Below, one piece after another: positions 34,267 to 42,727 of a stretch of 64,000 nucleotides of DNA. The stretch's first letter is position 1; the number at the start of each line of letters is the position of its first letter. The notes under the pieces were generated by a model. It was not told where the DNA came from. It saw nothing but the letters and a program-made list of their open reading frames with translations, and did not search any database. The stretch is from contig CAVYZK010000009.1 in assembly GCA_963772935.1 (NCBI GenBank), forward strand, positions 1,054,001 to 1,118,000. Reading direction: 5' to 3'. The DNA comes from JANNNF01 sp963772935. GTDB lineage: Bacteria > Pseudomonadota > Alphaproteobacteria > Rhodobacterales > Rhodobacteraceae. The position numbers were made by a program, and so were the translations under genes.

Positions 34267-35091
34267 TCAGGGGGTTTTCAGATGGCCCGTCAGGTTGGAC
34301 CTTGCCGCAGGGTCGAGCGTGAACAGGTCAAGGTCTGGAATAGTCTGGCGCAGGCTGGCCAGAAACTGGGTGACATTGGGCACAATGGTGGCGCTGGTCT
34401 GGCTGACCGCCCCGATGGACACGCCCGCATAGACGCCGGACCCATCCACCCATGGTGGCTGGTCGCGCAACTGGCGGTCCTCCAGCCAGAAATAGGGGGT
34501 GGACCCCAGATCGACCCCAACAAAACCGATGTGCCGATAGCCCAAGGACAGCGCGAGCAGGGTCAGCCGTGCCACGCTTCCCGTCACCGCGAAGCCAAGC
34601 GCGAGGTCGGGCGCGTTCAGCACGCGGGGCCCGACAAAGCGGGTCCACACGGCCTGCCAGACCGCCAGCCGTCTGCGCACCGATACCGACACGCGGGTAT
34701 AACGGAACAGCGGAAATTCAGACTCAAGCTGCGCCAGCCAGTCGGTTTCATGCTTTGCCCGGTTCTGAAACCAGATCAGCGCGGGCTTTTCCTGTGCGCG
34801 CAGCTTGGCCGCGATGGCGCGGTAATGCGCCTCATGCGCCACCAGTTCCAGCGAATAGATGTCAAACGCAATCGGGGCTACGGCGGCCATGTTGATGCAG
34901 GCCGATGTGCCCGCCTCTATCGCGGCAATGTCATCCTCGGACAGATCGTTGACCGTGCCGCCTGCGCCGATGATGTAAAACGTGTCCTGCGGGGTTTTCG
35001 CACGGTAGGTCGCAATCGCGGCGGTATCCACATCCCGCGTGCGCAGCCACGCCCCCAGATAGCGCGCGCGGGTAATCCACAGGTCCATCAT
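34267..35091 (-). CDS. Putative glycosyltransferase, DUF115/GT42-like
   Basis: 274 residues. Near residue 32 is TFYIIGAGGTVNDLSEDDIA, followed by SACINMAAVAPIAFDIYSLE, which resembles the nucleotide-site start of GT42 sialyltransferases and of Maf/DUF115 proteins. Near 190 is LTLLALSLGYRHIGFVGVDL followed by GSTPYFW. Maf and GT42 proteins use CMP-nonulosonates as donors, and this gene overlaps legF, the CMP-sugar synthetase, by four bases. Function as a nonulosonate transferase is an inference from these two points; I do not recognise the family with certainty. Confidence 0.55.
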   Translation of the reverse strand: MMDLWITRARYLGAWLRTRDVDTAAIATYRAKTPQDTFYIIGAGGTVNDLSEDDIAAIEAGTSACINMAAVAPIAFDIYSLELVAHEAHYRAIAAKLRAQEKPALIWFQNRAKHETDWLAQLESEFPLFRYTRVSVSVRRRLAVWQAVWTRFVGPRVLNAPDLALGFAVTGSVARLTLLALSLGYRHIGFVGVDLGSTPYFWLEDRQLRDQPPWVDGSGVYAGVSIGAVSQTSATIVPNVTQFLASLRQTIPDLDLFTLDPAARSNLTGHLKTP

Positions 35092-35765
35092 GACGGCACC
35101 CCCGACTGCAGCGCCCGGCGTGCGGCCTCCAGATCGTCCATTGTGTCGATATCGACCGAGGCCGCACGCGGCATCACATAACCCACGGTGCCCGCATCGA
35201 CAAAGCTGCGGGCACGCAGCAGCCGCGCGACCGAGGTGATGTAGATCGCGCCGTTCAGCACATAGGCGGGGGGTAAATCCTGCCTGCGGGTGGCACCTGG
35301 CAGCGGCAACAGGGGACGCAAAAGGCCGTCCGTCAGACCGTACATCCAATAGGGCGGCTCGGCAGCTTCACACACTGACACCACAGACTCCGCCCCCGCC
35401 GTCTGCATCTGCGCCCATGCAGCGTCAATATGCGCGGCGCTGCGGAAGGGCGAGGTCGGCTGCAACAGCGCCACATGGGTATGGCCCGGCACGCGCGAAA
35501 GCGCGTCCAGCACCACATCCAGACTGCTGGCGGTATCGCTGGCAAGATCAGCGCTGCGCACGAAGGGCACATCGCAACCCAATGCGCGGGCGACGGCAAT
35601 GATCGCCTCGCCGTCCGACGACAGGATGGTGCGGTCGATGCAGGTGGCCCCGTGTGCCGCCGCGATGGTCCAGCCGATCAGGGGCTTGCCGCCCAGATCG
35701 GCGATGTTCTTGCCCGGCAGGCCCTTGGACCCGGCCCGCGCGGGGATCACGGCCAGAACGCTCAT
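35088..35765 (-). CDS. legF: CMP-legionaminic acid/acylneuraminate cytidylyltransferase (LegF/NeuA type)
   Basis: 225 residues. It starts VLAVIPARAGSKGLPGKNIA, the CTP-binding signature of the family, then LIGWTIAAAHGATCIDRTIL and LLQPTSPFRSAAHID. SVDIDTMDDLEAARRAL holds the metal-binding aspartates. It activates a nonulosonic acid with CTP. Being in the leg operon favours legionaminic acid over pseudaminic acid, for which a separate synthetase exists at 46659. It overlaps both neighbours. Confidence 0.85.
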   Translation of the reverse strand: MSVLAVIPARAGSKGLPGKNIADLGGKPLIGWTIAAAHGATCIDRTILSSDGEAIIAVARALGCDVPFVRSADLASDTASSLDVVLDALSRVPGHTHVALLQPTSPFRSAAHIDAAWAQMQTAGAESVVSVCEAAEPPYWMYGLTDGLLRPLLPLPGATRRQDLPPAYVLNGAIYITSVARLLRARSFVDAGTVGYVMPRAASVDIDTMDDLEAARRALQSGVPS

Positions 35766-36808
35766 GCGCCGCCAGACCGGTTTGCGGCCAGCAGGTCCGC
35801 AGGGTTGCCCACATCCATCCATGTCTCGTGCATCGGGTAGACGATGGTCTTGCCGCCCTGCCCCTGCATCCGTTCAAACAGGGTGGGCATGTTGCACGGC
35901 ACATTCGGTTCCAGCAAATCCAGCGCCTCGGGTGACAGGACATAAAGACCTGCGTTGATCTTGGTACGCCAGACCGGCTTTTCCTCAAACCCGGTGATCA
36001 CCATGCCATCGGTCTGCACCACGCCGAAGGGGTTGTGATAGTGATGCTCGCGCACCGCCATCGTGCCCATGGCCCCGAAACTGCGGTGAAATTCCAGCAT
36101 GTCGGAAAAGCGCACATCGGTCAGGATATCGCCGTTGGCAATGATCATCGGCGCGGTCGGTCTGGACCGCATCAGTGACAGTGCCCCCGCCGTGCCAAGC
36201 GGAGTATCCTCCATCACATAGTCAATCTCCACATCAAAGGCCCGACCGTCGCCAAAGTGATCGCGGATCACCTGTGGCAGATAATGCAGGCTGATCAGGA
36301 ACTTGCGAAACCCGTCCGCCGCCGCCCGCTCTACCGCGTGTTGCAGCAGGGGTTTGCCCGCCACCTCCAGCATCGGTTTGGGGCGGGTTTCGGTATAGGG
36401 CATCATGCGTTTGCCAAAGCCGCCCGCCATCAGCAGCACGGTGTTGTCACGGACCGGGGCCGCCAGCACATTGTCCCACAGATGCAAGCCCACCACCCGG
36501 CCCGCCGTGTCCAGCACCGGCAGTTGGCGCAGTTTGTTGACGCGCATCAGGTTCAGCACGGCGGCGCGGTCCAGATCGGCCCCCACCACCATCGGCGTGC
36601 GTTTCATCACGTCTTCCGCCCGCGCGTCCAGCCCATGGCCTTTCAGCAGCGCGCGCCGTACATCACCGTCGGTCAGGGTGCCCAGCAACAGCCGGTCGGC
36701 ATCCACCACCAGCAGGATCTGCAACCCGACCCGGTCCAGCGCGACAATCGCGCCGTGCAGGTCAAGGTCGGCATCGACCAGTGCGGCCGTCCAGTTGCTT
36801 TCGGTCAT
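35762..36808 (-). CDS. ptmE: CBS-domain nucleotidyltransferase, PtmE-type (GDP-GlcNAc for legionaminate)
   Basis: 348 residues. A CBS pair fills about residues 10-115 (GTLTDGDVRRALLKG, MRVNKLRQLPVLDTAGRVVG). The nucleotidyltransferase domain follows: VLLMAGGFGKRMMPYTETRP, KPMLEVAGKPLLQHAV, IIANGDILTDV and ETWMDVGNPADLL. In Campylobacter, PtmE has this layout and makes GDP-GlcNAc, the starting compound of the GDP-linked legionaminic acid pathway. Its presence argues for that pathway. It overlaps both neighbours by four bases. Confidence 0.85.
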   Translation of the reverse strand: MTESNWTAALVDADLDLHGAIVALDRVGLQILLVVDADRLLLGTLTDGDVRRALLKGHGLDARAEDVMKRTPMVVGADLDRAAVLNLMRVNKLRQLPVLDTAGRVVGLHLWDNVLAAPVRDNTVLLMAGGFGKRMMPYTETRPKPMLEVAGKPLLQHAVERAAADGFRKFLISLHYLPQVIRDHFGDGRAFDVEIDYVMEDTPLGTAGALSLMRSRPTAPMIIANGDILTDVRFSDMLEFHRSFGAMGTMAVREHHYHNPFGVVQTDGMVITGFEEKPVWRTKINAGLYVLSPEALDLLEPNVPCNMPTLFERMQGQGGKTIVYPMHETWMDVGNPADLLAANRSGGA

Positions 36809-37419
36809 ATCCGCCCCCTTTGGCCAAAACTGGTCTGACCTGCCACCAGATCGCGCACCAGCACTGCCCCCGCCGCCAGTACAGCCCCCGCCCCAAGGGT
36901 CACCCCCTGAACAACCGTGGCCCCTGCCCCGACAAACGCCCCATCCCCAACCGTCACCCCACCACACAGCGTGGCCCCCGGCGCGATATGGGCATCGGCC
37001 CCAAGGGTGCAGTCATGGTCTACCCCGGCGCGGGTGTTCACGATGCTGCCCGCCCCGATCCGGCATCCCGGTTGCACCACCGCCCCCGCCATCACCTGCA
37101 CCCCGGCCCCAAGGTCGGCATCGGGCGCCACCCAAGCCGCCGGATGCACCAGTACCGGAAAGGCAAAGCCGTGGCCCTGCCAGCGGTCTTGCACCTCGCG
37201 CCGCCGCGTCTGCCCCGGCAGTTTGCCGATGCCATTCAGCAAGACAATATCCCTGCGCTGCGCCAGCAACGCGTTGTCATCGCCCAACACCGTCAACCCC
37301 TGCCATTGTCCGGTTATCAGCGGATCGCAGACCCCCACCACATCAAAACCCAGACCCTGCGCCAGTGCCAGCACCACCCGCGCATGGCCGCCGGCCCCAA
37401 GCAGGATTGCGCGGGTCAA
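36805..37419 (-). CDS. NeuD/PglD-type acetyltransferase (candidate LegH)
   Basis: 204 residues from a TTG at 37419 that overlaps the legI stop (TTGA). It has a small Rossmann-like N-terminal domain (AILLGAGGHARVVLALAQ) and a left-handed beta-helix of hexapeptide repeats (VMAGAVVQPGCRIGAGSIVN, ADAHIAPGATLCGGVTVGDG). This is the sugar-N-acetyltransferase layout of PglD, NeuD and LegH. In this operon it is the only candidate for acetylating the 4-amino group produced by LegC. Confidence 0.82.
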   Translation of the reverse strand: MTRAILLGAGGHARVVLALAQGLGFDVVGVCDPLITGQWQGLTVLGDDNALLAQRRDIVLLNGIGKLPGQTRRREVQDRWQGHGFAFPVLVHPAAWVAPDADLGAGVQVMAGAVVQPGCRIGAGSIVNTRAGVDHDCTLGADAHIAPGATLCGGVTVGDGAFVGAGATVVQGVTLGAGAVLAAGAVLVRDLVAGQTSFGQRGRI

Positions 37420-38489
37420 ACGTCCACCCCCGCACCCTTGGCAATGTCGCGCGCAGCGACACTGCCCACCACATCCCACAAATCCGCCGCAGCCCGCCCA
37501 TGGCCGGCGCGGGCCGTGGTCAGATCACCCCGCGTCAGTTGCTCGCCTGCGGCCACGTCACGCGCGGCGACAAGCGTCTGGCGGGCGGCGCGGCGGGTGT
37601 CCCATTCGCTGGCCTGCGGCGATTTGATGGCGCTGCCAAGCGCCGCCGACACATCACGGATGCCTGCCACCATGGCGGCAAACTCGGCAGGCTCCAACGA
37701 CGCCGCATGGTCCGGGCCCGGCAAGCTGCGATCCGTGGTCAGGTGCTTTTCCACCACCTTCGCGCCAAGGGCCACGGCGGCAATGGGCACCGTGATGCCT
37801 TGGGTATGGTCGGAATACCCCACCGGCAACCCGAAGGCCGCCGTCAGCGTGGCCATGGCGGCAAGGTTCACCTCGGCCATCGGGGTCGGGTATTGTGAGG
37901 TGCAATGCAGCAGCGTCACATGCCCCCGCAACCGCGCCCGCGCCACCGGGTTGCCCCAGGCCTGCCAGACCTGCGCCATCCCGCTGGGTTCCGCCAGCGA
38001 CCCCAAGGCGTGGGTGATCACGGCCAAGGCCTGCTCGACCTCGGCCAGTGTGGCCATGCCGGTGGACACCACCAAAGGCCGCCCTGTGCGGGCAAACTGC
38101 CACAGCAGGGGCGCATTGGTCAGCTCGCCCGAGGGCACCTTGTAAAACGGCAGGTTCAGGGTTTCGAGAAACTCCAGACTGGCGAAATCGAACGCGGTCG
38201 AGATGAAGTCGATGCCCCGCTTGGCCGCATGATCCTGTAACGCGTGATGCCACGCCTGCGGCAATTCCAGCGCCTTGAGCATGGCATGCTGGCTGATCGC
38301 ATCCCCGATCTGGCGATCCTGATAGGCCGCTTTCGGCGCGGTGGCTTGTGCCAGTGCATCGGCGTTGAAGGTCTGGAACTTCACCGCATCCGCCCCGGCC
38401 TCCACCGCCGCGTCGATCAGCGCCATCGCAAGGTCGAGCCTGCCGTTATGGTTGACCCCGGCCTCGGCAATGATCATCACATGGGTCAT
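37416..38489 (-). CDS. legI: N,N'-diacetyllegionaminate synthase (NeuB family)
   Basis: 357 residues. The NeuB TIM barrel begins VMIIAEAGVNHNGRLDLAMA, then GADAVKFQTFNADAL, FYKVPSGELTNAPLL, STGMATLAEVEQAL, LLHCTSQYPTP and VGYSDHTQGITV. The C-terminal SAF antifreeze-like domain starts near residue 290 (RQTLVAARDVAAGEQLTRGD). It condenses phosphoenolpyruvate with a 2,4-diacetamido-mannose-type sugar. The operon with legB, legC and legG supports legionaminate. It differs clearly from PseI at 44020. Confidence 0.88.
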   Translation of the reverse strand: MTHVMIIAEAGVNHNGRLDLAMALIDAAVEAGADAVKFQTFNADALAQATAPKAAYQDRQIGDAISQHAMLKALELPQAWHHALQDHAAKRGIDFISTAFDFASLEFLETLNLPFYKVPSGELTNAPLLWQFARTGRPLVVSTGMATLAEVEQALAVITHALGSLAEPSGMAQVWQAWGNPVARARLRGHVTLLHCTSQYPTPMAEVNLAAMATLTAAFGLPVGYSDHTQGITVPIAAVALGAKVVEKHLTTDRSLPGPDHAASLEPAEFAAMVAGIRDVSAALGSAIKSPQASEWDTRRAARQTLVAARDVAAGEQLTRGDLTTARAGHGRAAADLWDVVGSVAARDIAKGAGVDV

Positions 38490-39640
38490 ATGGCCCCCCC
38501 GATATCGTGAAACGGCAGGCCTTGCGGCAATGGCCCGGTGATCACCGCCAGAATGGCGCGGGCCGCATCGCCCTGTCCGTAAGGGTTGACCGCCGTTGCC
38601 GCCACGCCCCGCCCGGCATCCGACAGCGCCCAGTGCAGGCCCGCCGAAATGGCACCCCTGTCCGCCGCAACATGCCGCACCGATGCCGCAGCCAGCCGCC
38701 CGCGCTGCCGGATGCCCACGTTGACGGTTGGCACCCGAAACCCCGGAGCCTCGATAATCCCGCTGGACGAATTGCCCAAAGCCGCCGCTGCCCCCGCCAT
38801 CACCGCCCGGTAGCGCGCAAACCCAAGCGACGGCACCGCAACGGCACGGGCGCTGTTCGCCGTCACCCAAGCCTCAACCGCCGCAATGATCACCCGCCCG
38901 CCATTATCGGCATTGGGATAGGTAAAGATCACCTGCACTTCTGGCACGGCATCCAGCCCGGCCAGAACCTCGGCAATCCCCGCACCCGGGTCTTCATGGC
39001 CCGACGTCACCGGATGATAGGTCGCGAGCAGATAGGGCGCGCGCAGGGCAAACCCAAGACTGGCCGACACGGCCTCCAACGGCATCAACCCCTCGCGCAG
39101 CCCGTCCAGGCCCGGCGCACCCACCGTGAACACCCGGTCGGGCGGGGTGCCCATCTGGATCACTCTTTGGCGGTAGGGTTCGGCCGCCACGAAATGCAAC
39201 GTCGCCATCTTGGTGATCGCATGGCGGATGGCATCGTCATAGGCCCCTTCGGAAATCTCGCCGCCATGGATATGGGCAATCGGGATGCCCATGATCAATG
39301 CGGCCTGTGCTGCGGCCAGGGCCTCAAACCGGTCGCCAAGGATCACCAGCAGATCAGGGGCCAGCCGCGCCAAGGCATCGGCCATACCGATGGTGCCCAA
39401 TCCCAGTGACTTGACCACACCCACGGGGCTGTCAGACGCCAGCAGCATCTCGACCTGCGCATCAATGGCGAAGCCGTCGGCCACGATGCCGCGCCATGTC
39501 TGGCCAAACTCGGGCGCAAAATGCATCGCCCCGGCAATCACCTGCAACTGCACATCTGGCGCATCGCGCAGCAGGCCCATCAGCCGGGCAAGCAGGCCAT
39601 ATTCAGCACGAGACCCGGTAAAGACGGCGATTTTCCTCAT
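38486..39640 (-). CDS. legG: LegG: hydrolysing NDP-N,N'-diacetylbacillosamine 2-epimerase (NeuC family)
   Basis: 384 residues. The NeuC-type GT-B start is KIAVFTGSRAEYGLLARLMG, followed by ADALARLAPDLLVILGDRFEALAAA, IPIAHIHGGEISEGAYDDAI and YHPVT. The C-terminal half has VIFTYPNADNGGR and GAAAALGNSSSGIIEAPGF, the UDP-sugar epimerase signature. It inverts C2 and releases the nucleotide, giving the LegI substrate. GDP rather than UDP specificity is suggested only by the neighbouring PtmE. Confidence 0.88.
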   Translation of the reverse strand: MRKIAVFTGSRAEYGLLARLMGLLRDAPDVQLQVIAGAMHFAPEFGQTWRGIVADGFAIDAQVEMLLASDSPVGVVKSLGLGTIGMADALARLAPDLLVILGDRFEALAAAQAALIMGIPIAHIHGGEISEGAYDDAIRHAITKMATLHFVAAEPYRQRVIQMGTPPDRVFTVGAPGLDGLREGLMPLEAVSASLGFALRAPYLLATYHPVTSGHEDPGAGIAEVLAGLDAVPEVQVIFTYPNADNGGRVIIAAVEAWVTANSARAVAVPSLGFARYRAVMAGAAAALGNSSSGIIEAPGFRVPTVNVGIRQRGRLAAASVRHVAADRGAISAGLHWALSDAGRGVAATAVNPYGQGDAARAILAVITGPLPQGLPFHDIGGAI

Positions 39641-40767
39641 GCCCTGATGCCCGAGGGGATGTTTACCACCCGCGCCTCCAACCATTCTGACACGGGCAAC
39701 GGCCCCTGCAACGCCGTCGCATACATCGGCAACCGGGTCATCAAGGCCCAGATCGGCCGCGTCATCACCCCGGCGGCATTGGTCGCCACCAACATCGCAT
39801 CGCGCATTGCCAGATCCTCGCAGATCACCGCGTTCAGCCAATAGTTTGACCGGCAGCCGTGGGGTTCCCGCATCACCTCGACCAACCCCGACAACTCTTG
39901 CGCATAAGTCGCAGCCAACGCGCGTTTTTCCGTAACAAACGCCTCCAGTTGCTCTAGTTGCGCGACGCCCAAAGCCGCGTTCAGATTGGGCAGGCGGTAG
40001 TTATAGCCAACCTCGTCATGCACATACTCAAACGCATGCGGTTGCTTGGCGGTGGTGGTCAGATGCTTGGCGCGCGCGCCCAGGGCGGCATCGGTCAGGA
40101 TCATTCCGCCGCCACCCGTGGTCAAAATCTTGTTGCCGTTAAAGCTTTGGGTGCCGATGCGCCCCACCGTCCCGGTATGACGCCCGTGATAGGTGGACCC
40201 CAGCGATTCCGCCGCATCCTCGATCAGCACCAGCCCCCAGCGGGCGCAAACCTCACCCAGTTCGGTCAGCCGCACCGGATGGCCAAAGGTGTGCATCGGC
40301 ACGCAGGCCCGCACCACACGGTCGCCCACCCGGGCCAAGCCATCCGCCCCCAGCACGGCGTGTTCCGACAGCCAGGCCTCCACCGCCTCAGGCGACAGGC
40401 CCATGGTGGCACGGTCCACATCGCAAAATACCGGCGCGGCTCCGCAATAGGATATGGCGTTGCAGGTGGCCACAAAGGTCAGGCTTTGCGTGATCACCAG
40501 ATCGCCCTGCCCCGCCCCGGCCAGCAGCAGTGCCATGTGCAAGGCTGCCGTGCCATTGACCACCGCCACCGCCCGCCCCGCCCCGGTATAGGCGGCCATG
40601 TCGGCCTCGAACCGGTCCACATAGGCCCCGACCGATGACACAAAGGTGCTGCGCACGGTATCGGCCACATACTCCGCCTCGCGGCCCGCAAACACCGGGG
40701 CATGCAGCGGAATGGGGCCGCTTGCCCCGTAATGGTCGCGCACCACCGCGATCAGCGGGTCAAACAT
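39637..40767 (-). CDS. legC: LegC: DegT/DnrJ/EryC1 sugar aminotransferase
   Basis: 376 residues. Visible are the N-terminal PLHAPVFAGREAEYVADTVR, NGTAALHMALLLAGAGQGDL (PLP phosphate), LIEDAAESLGSTYHGRHTG (Asp to the PLP ring) and SFNGNKILTTGGGGMI with the PLP lysine. VGYNYRLPNLNAALGVAQLE is the family signature. It converts the 4-keto sugar made by LegB to a 4-amino sugar. It overlaps legB by eight bases and legG by four. Confidence 0.88.
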   Translation of the reverse strand: MFDPLIAVVRDHYGASGPIPLHAPVFAGREAEYVADTVRSTFVSSVGAYVDRFEADMAAYTGAGRAVAVVNGTAALHMALLLAGAGQGDLVITQSLTFVATCNAISYCGAAPVFCDVDRATMGLSPEAVEAWLSEHAVLGADGLARVGDRVVRACVPMHTFGHPVRLTELGEVCARWGLVLIEDAAESLGSTYHGRHTGTVGRIGTQSFNGNKILTTGGGGMILTDAALGARAKHLTTTAKQPHAFEYVHDEVGYNYRLPNLNAALGVAQLEQLEAFVTEKRALAATYAQELSGLVEVMREPHGCRSNYWLNAVICEDLAMRDAMLVATNAAGVMTRPIWALMTRLPMYATALQGPLPVSEWLEARVVNIPSGIRA

Positions 40768-41740
40768 TATAGCGGTCCGCCTTGTAGCCCGCGAGGTTTG
40801 CCGGATCGGTGAACCACGCAACCGTCGCCTCCAGCCCCTGCCGGATCGTATAGGCAGGCGCAAACCCGGTCAGCGCGGCGATGCGGGAATTGTCACACCA
40901 AAGCCTGCGCACCTCGGATTTGCCGGGCCGCAGCCGCACCTCATCCTGCACAAATTCCACATCCGACCCCATGATGTCGCGGATCATGGCCAGCGTGTCG
41001 CCCACGGAAATCTCGAAATTCGACCCGATGTTGACCGTCTCGCCCACCGCCGCATCCGCATCCGCCAGTGCCAGAAACCCGGCGCAAGTGTCTGCCACAT
41101 AGTTGAAGTCGCGGGTGGGCGACAGATCGCCCAGCTTGATCTGCCGCGCCCCGGCAGCAATCTGGGTGATGATGGTCGGGATCACTGCGCGCGCCGACTG
41201 ACGCGGACCGTATGTGTTAAAGGGCCGCGCAATGGTCAGCGGCAGATCATAGGCGTTAAAAAAGCTCATCGCCATCGCATCCGCACCGATCTTGCTGGCC
41301 GAATAGGGCGATTGCGGCTGTAACGGGTGCGCCTCATCCATCGGCACATATTGCGCCGTGCCGTAAACCTCGGACGTAGAGGTGTGGATGACCCGGCTGC
41401 ACCCCATGTTCAGCGCGGCCTGACAGACATTCAGCGTGCCGCGCACGTTGGTTTCCACGTAACTGTCTGGTGCGGCATAGGAATAGGGAATGGCGATCAG
41501 GGCGGCCAGATGAAACACCGTGTCGATGCCCTTGGCCAGCCCGTTGCAGAACTGCGCGTCGCGTACATCGCCTGACACCACTTCAATGGCGTCCCGGCAA
41601 GCCACATGATCCAGCCAGCCCCAAGAATTGAACGAGTTATACTGCGCCAGTGCGCGCACCTCATGCCCGGCACCAACCAGCGCCTCCACCAGATGCGATC
41701 CGATAAACCCATCCGCCCCCGTGACCAGAACCCGTGCCAT
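40760..41740 (-). CDS. legB: LegB: NAD-dependent sugar-nucleotide 4,6-dehydratase
   Basis: 326 residues of extended SDR. VLVTGADGFIGSHLVEALVG binds NAD, VFHLAALIAIPYSYAAPDSY follows, THTSTSEVYG-like HTSTSEVYGTAQ carries the catalytic Ser/Thr, and the Tyr-x3-Lys motif is in SPYSASKIGADA. The end is ...ANLAGYKADRYNV. It is the first gene of the leg operon and carries out the retaining 4,6-dehydration. About 190 bases with a dispersed module separate it from the next gene upstream, so its promoter is probably there. Confidence 0.9.
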   Translation of the reverse strand: MARVLVTGADGFIGSHLVEALVGAGHEVRALAQYNSFNSWGWLDHVACRDAIEVVSGDVRDAQFCNGLAKGIDTVFHLAALIAIPYSYAAPDSYVETNVRGTLNVCQAALNMGCSRVIHTSTSEVYGTAQYVPMDEAHPLQPQSPYSASKIGADAMAMSFFNAYDLPLTIARPFNTYGPRQSARAVIPTIITQIAAGARQIKLGDLSPTRDFNYVADTCAGFLALADADAAVGETVNIGSNFEISVGDTLAMIRDIMGSDVEFVQDEVRLRPGKSEVRRLWCDNSRIAALTGFAPAYTIRQGLEATVAWFTDPANLAGYKADRYNV

Positions 41741-41823
41741 GCCGCCCCTTTGTTTTCCGCCACCGAGGGCTTTTGCCGATCTTACCTGCAACGTCGCAAA
41801 AGGGGCAAGGCATTGGCCGCAAA

Positions 41824-41909
41824 CCCCAACTCACTAAACTTTATCTAAAATTTTCATCCTCGTTGCACAAATATCCCACAGGGGGTCCGGGGGACGTGAA
41901 GTCCCCCGG
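41824..41909 (-). repeat. Dispersed intergenic module (CTAAACTTTA / TTTTCATCC / AAATATCCC plus hairpin) upstream of legB
   Basis: Contains CTCACTAAACTTTATCTAAA, ATTTTCATCCTCGTTGCACA, AATATCCC and the hairpin CCGGGGGAC-GTGAA-GTCCCCCGG (41887-41909). It aligns with 18604-18682. It separates the leg operon from the glycosyltransferase gene at 41932. Confidence 0.65.
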
Positions 41910-41931
41910 CGGTCAGCCAAGCAAACCAGGC

Positions 41932-42633
41932 CTAAGCCTCTGCCAGCCCCTCGGCCCGGCACGCGGCGGCCTCGGCCTGCCACTCGGCGGCGTAGTCCAC
42001 ATCCTGCCACGCCTCGAACCACGGCCCGCCCCGTGTGTAATGCACAGCGTCCGGCTTGCCAGAGGCCGGGGGTTGCGACCAGCCTTCCAGCCAGTTCCAG
42101 CTTGCCGGCACTTCGCCGATTTCATCATCCGCCGCCCATTGCATCCGGTGCAGATAGGCCCCGGTCTCGCGGTTCACGCGGTCCACCGTCAGAGCTTTTG
42201 TGGACGGATGATCACAGTTGAACAGCATGAAAGACGACCAGTTCTTGCGCGGATAGCTGGTCTGCGGCACGCCGTCCATCTTGGTGGCCTCTTTCGGGGT
42301 ATAGTCGTGATGCACGCAGGCCACGGCATGGGCTGGGTTCATGTAGGCTGACAGTTTCGCCACATCGCCAAAGAAAAGAAAGTCGCAATCCACAAACAGC
42401 GCCCAGCCTTTGAACCCGGCCAGATGCGGCACCAGAAACCGCGAATAGGTAAATTCTGTCGAGGCCAGCGGGTCAACCTCACGCGTGTAAAGCCCTTGGT
42501 CCACCAGCGCCTGCAATTTGATCGGCACCACCTCGACCGGGACGGTCGCATGGCGCAGCAGCGACCGGCGTGCCACCTGATAGGCGATATCCTCGCGCGA
42601 ATCCCAGCCGACAAACACCCGCAACGTATCCAT
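41932..42633 (-). CDS. Glycosyltransferase, GT8-like
   Basis: 233 residues. LRVFVGWDSREDIAYQVARR starts the nucleotide-sugar domain. FTYSRFLVPHLAGFKGWALF precedes the DxD-type metal motif VDCDFLFFGD, and NWSSFMLFNCDHPSTKAL and AVHYTRGGPWFEAW follow. The order matches GT8-like transferases that use UDP- or GDP-hexoses. It is a candidate for building the carrier glycan. The start at 42633 follows GAGGTTGG. Confidence 0.78.
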   Translation of the reverse strand: MDTLRVFVGWDSREDIAYQVARRSLLRHATVPVEVVPIKLQALVDQGLYTREVDPLASTEFTYSRFLVPHLAGFKGWALFVDCDFLFFGDVAKLSAYMNPAHAVACVHHDYTPKEATKMDGVPQTSYPRKNWSSFMLFNCDHPSTKALTVDRVNRETGAYLHRMQWAADDEIGEVPASWNWLEGWSQPPASGKPDAVHYTRGGPWFEAWQDVDYAAEWQAEAAACRAEGLAEA

Positions 42634-42727
42634 ATCCAACCTCAGTTCTTGTTCTGGCCTTGTTTGGCGCAGACAGTAATCGCCCACACGGCGCGTCACA
42701 AGGCGCGATCCGCACGGGTGGCCGGGA

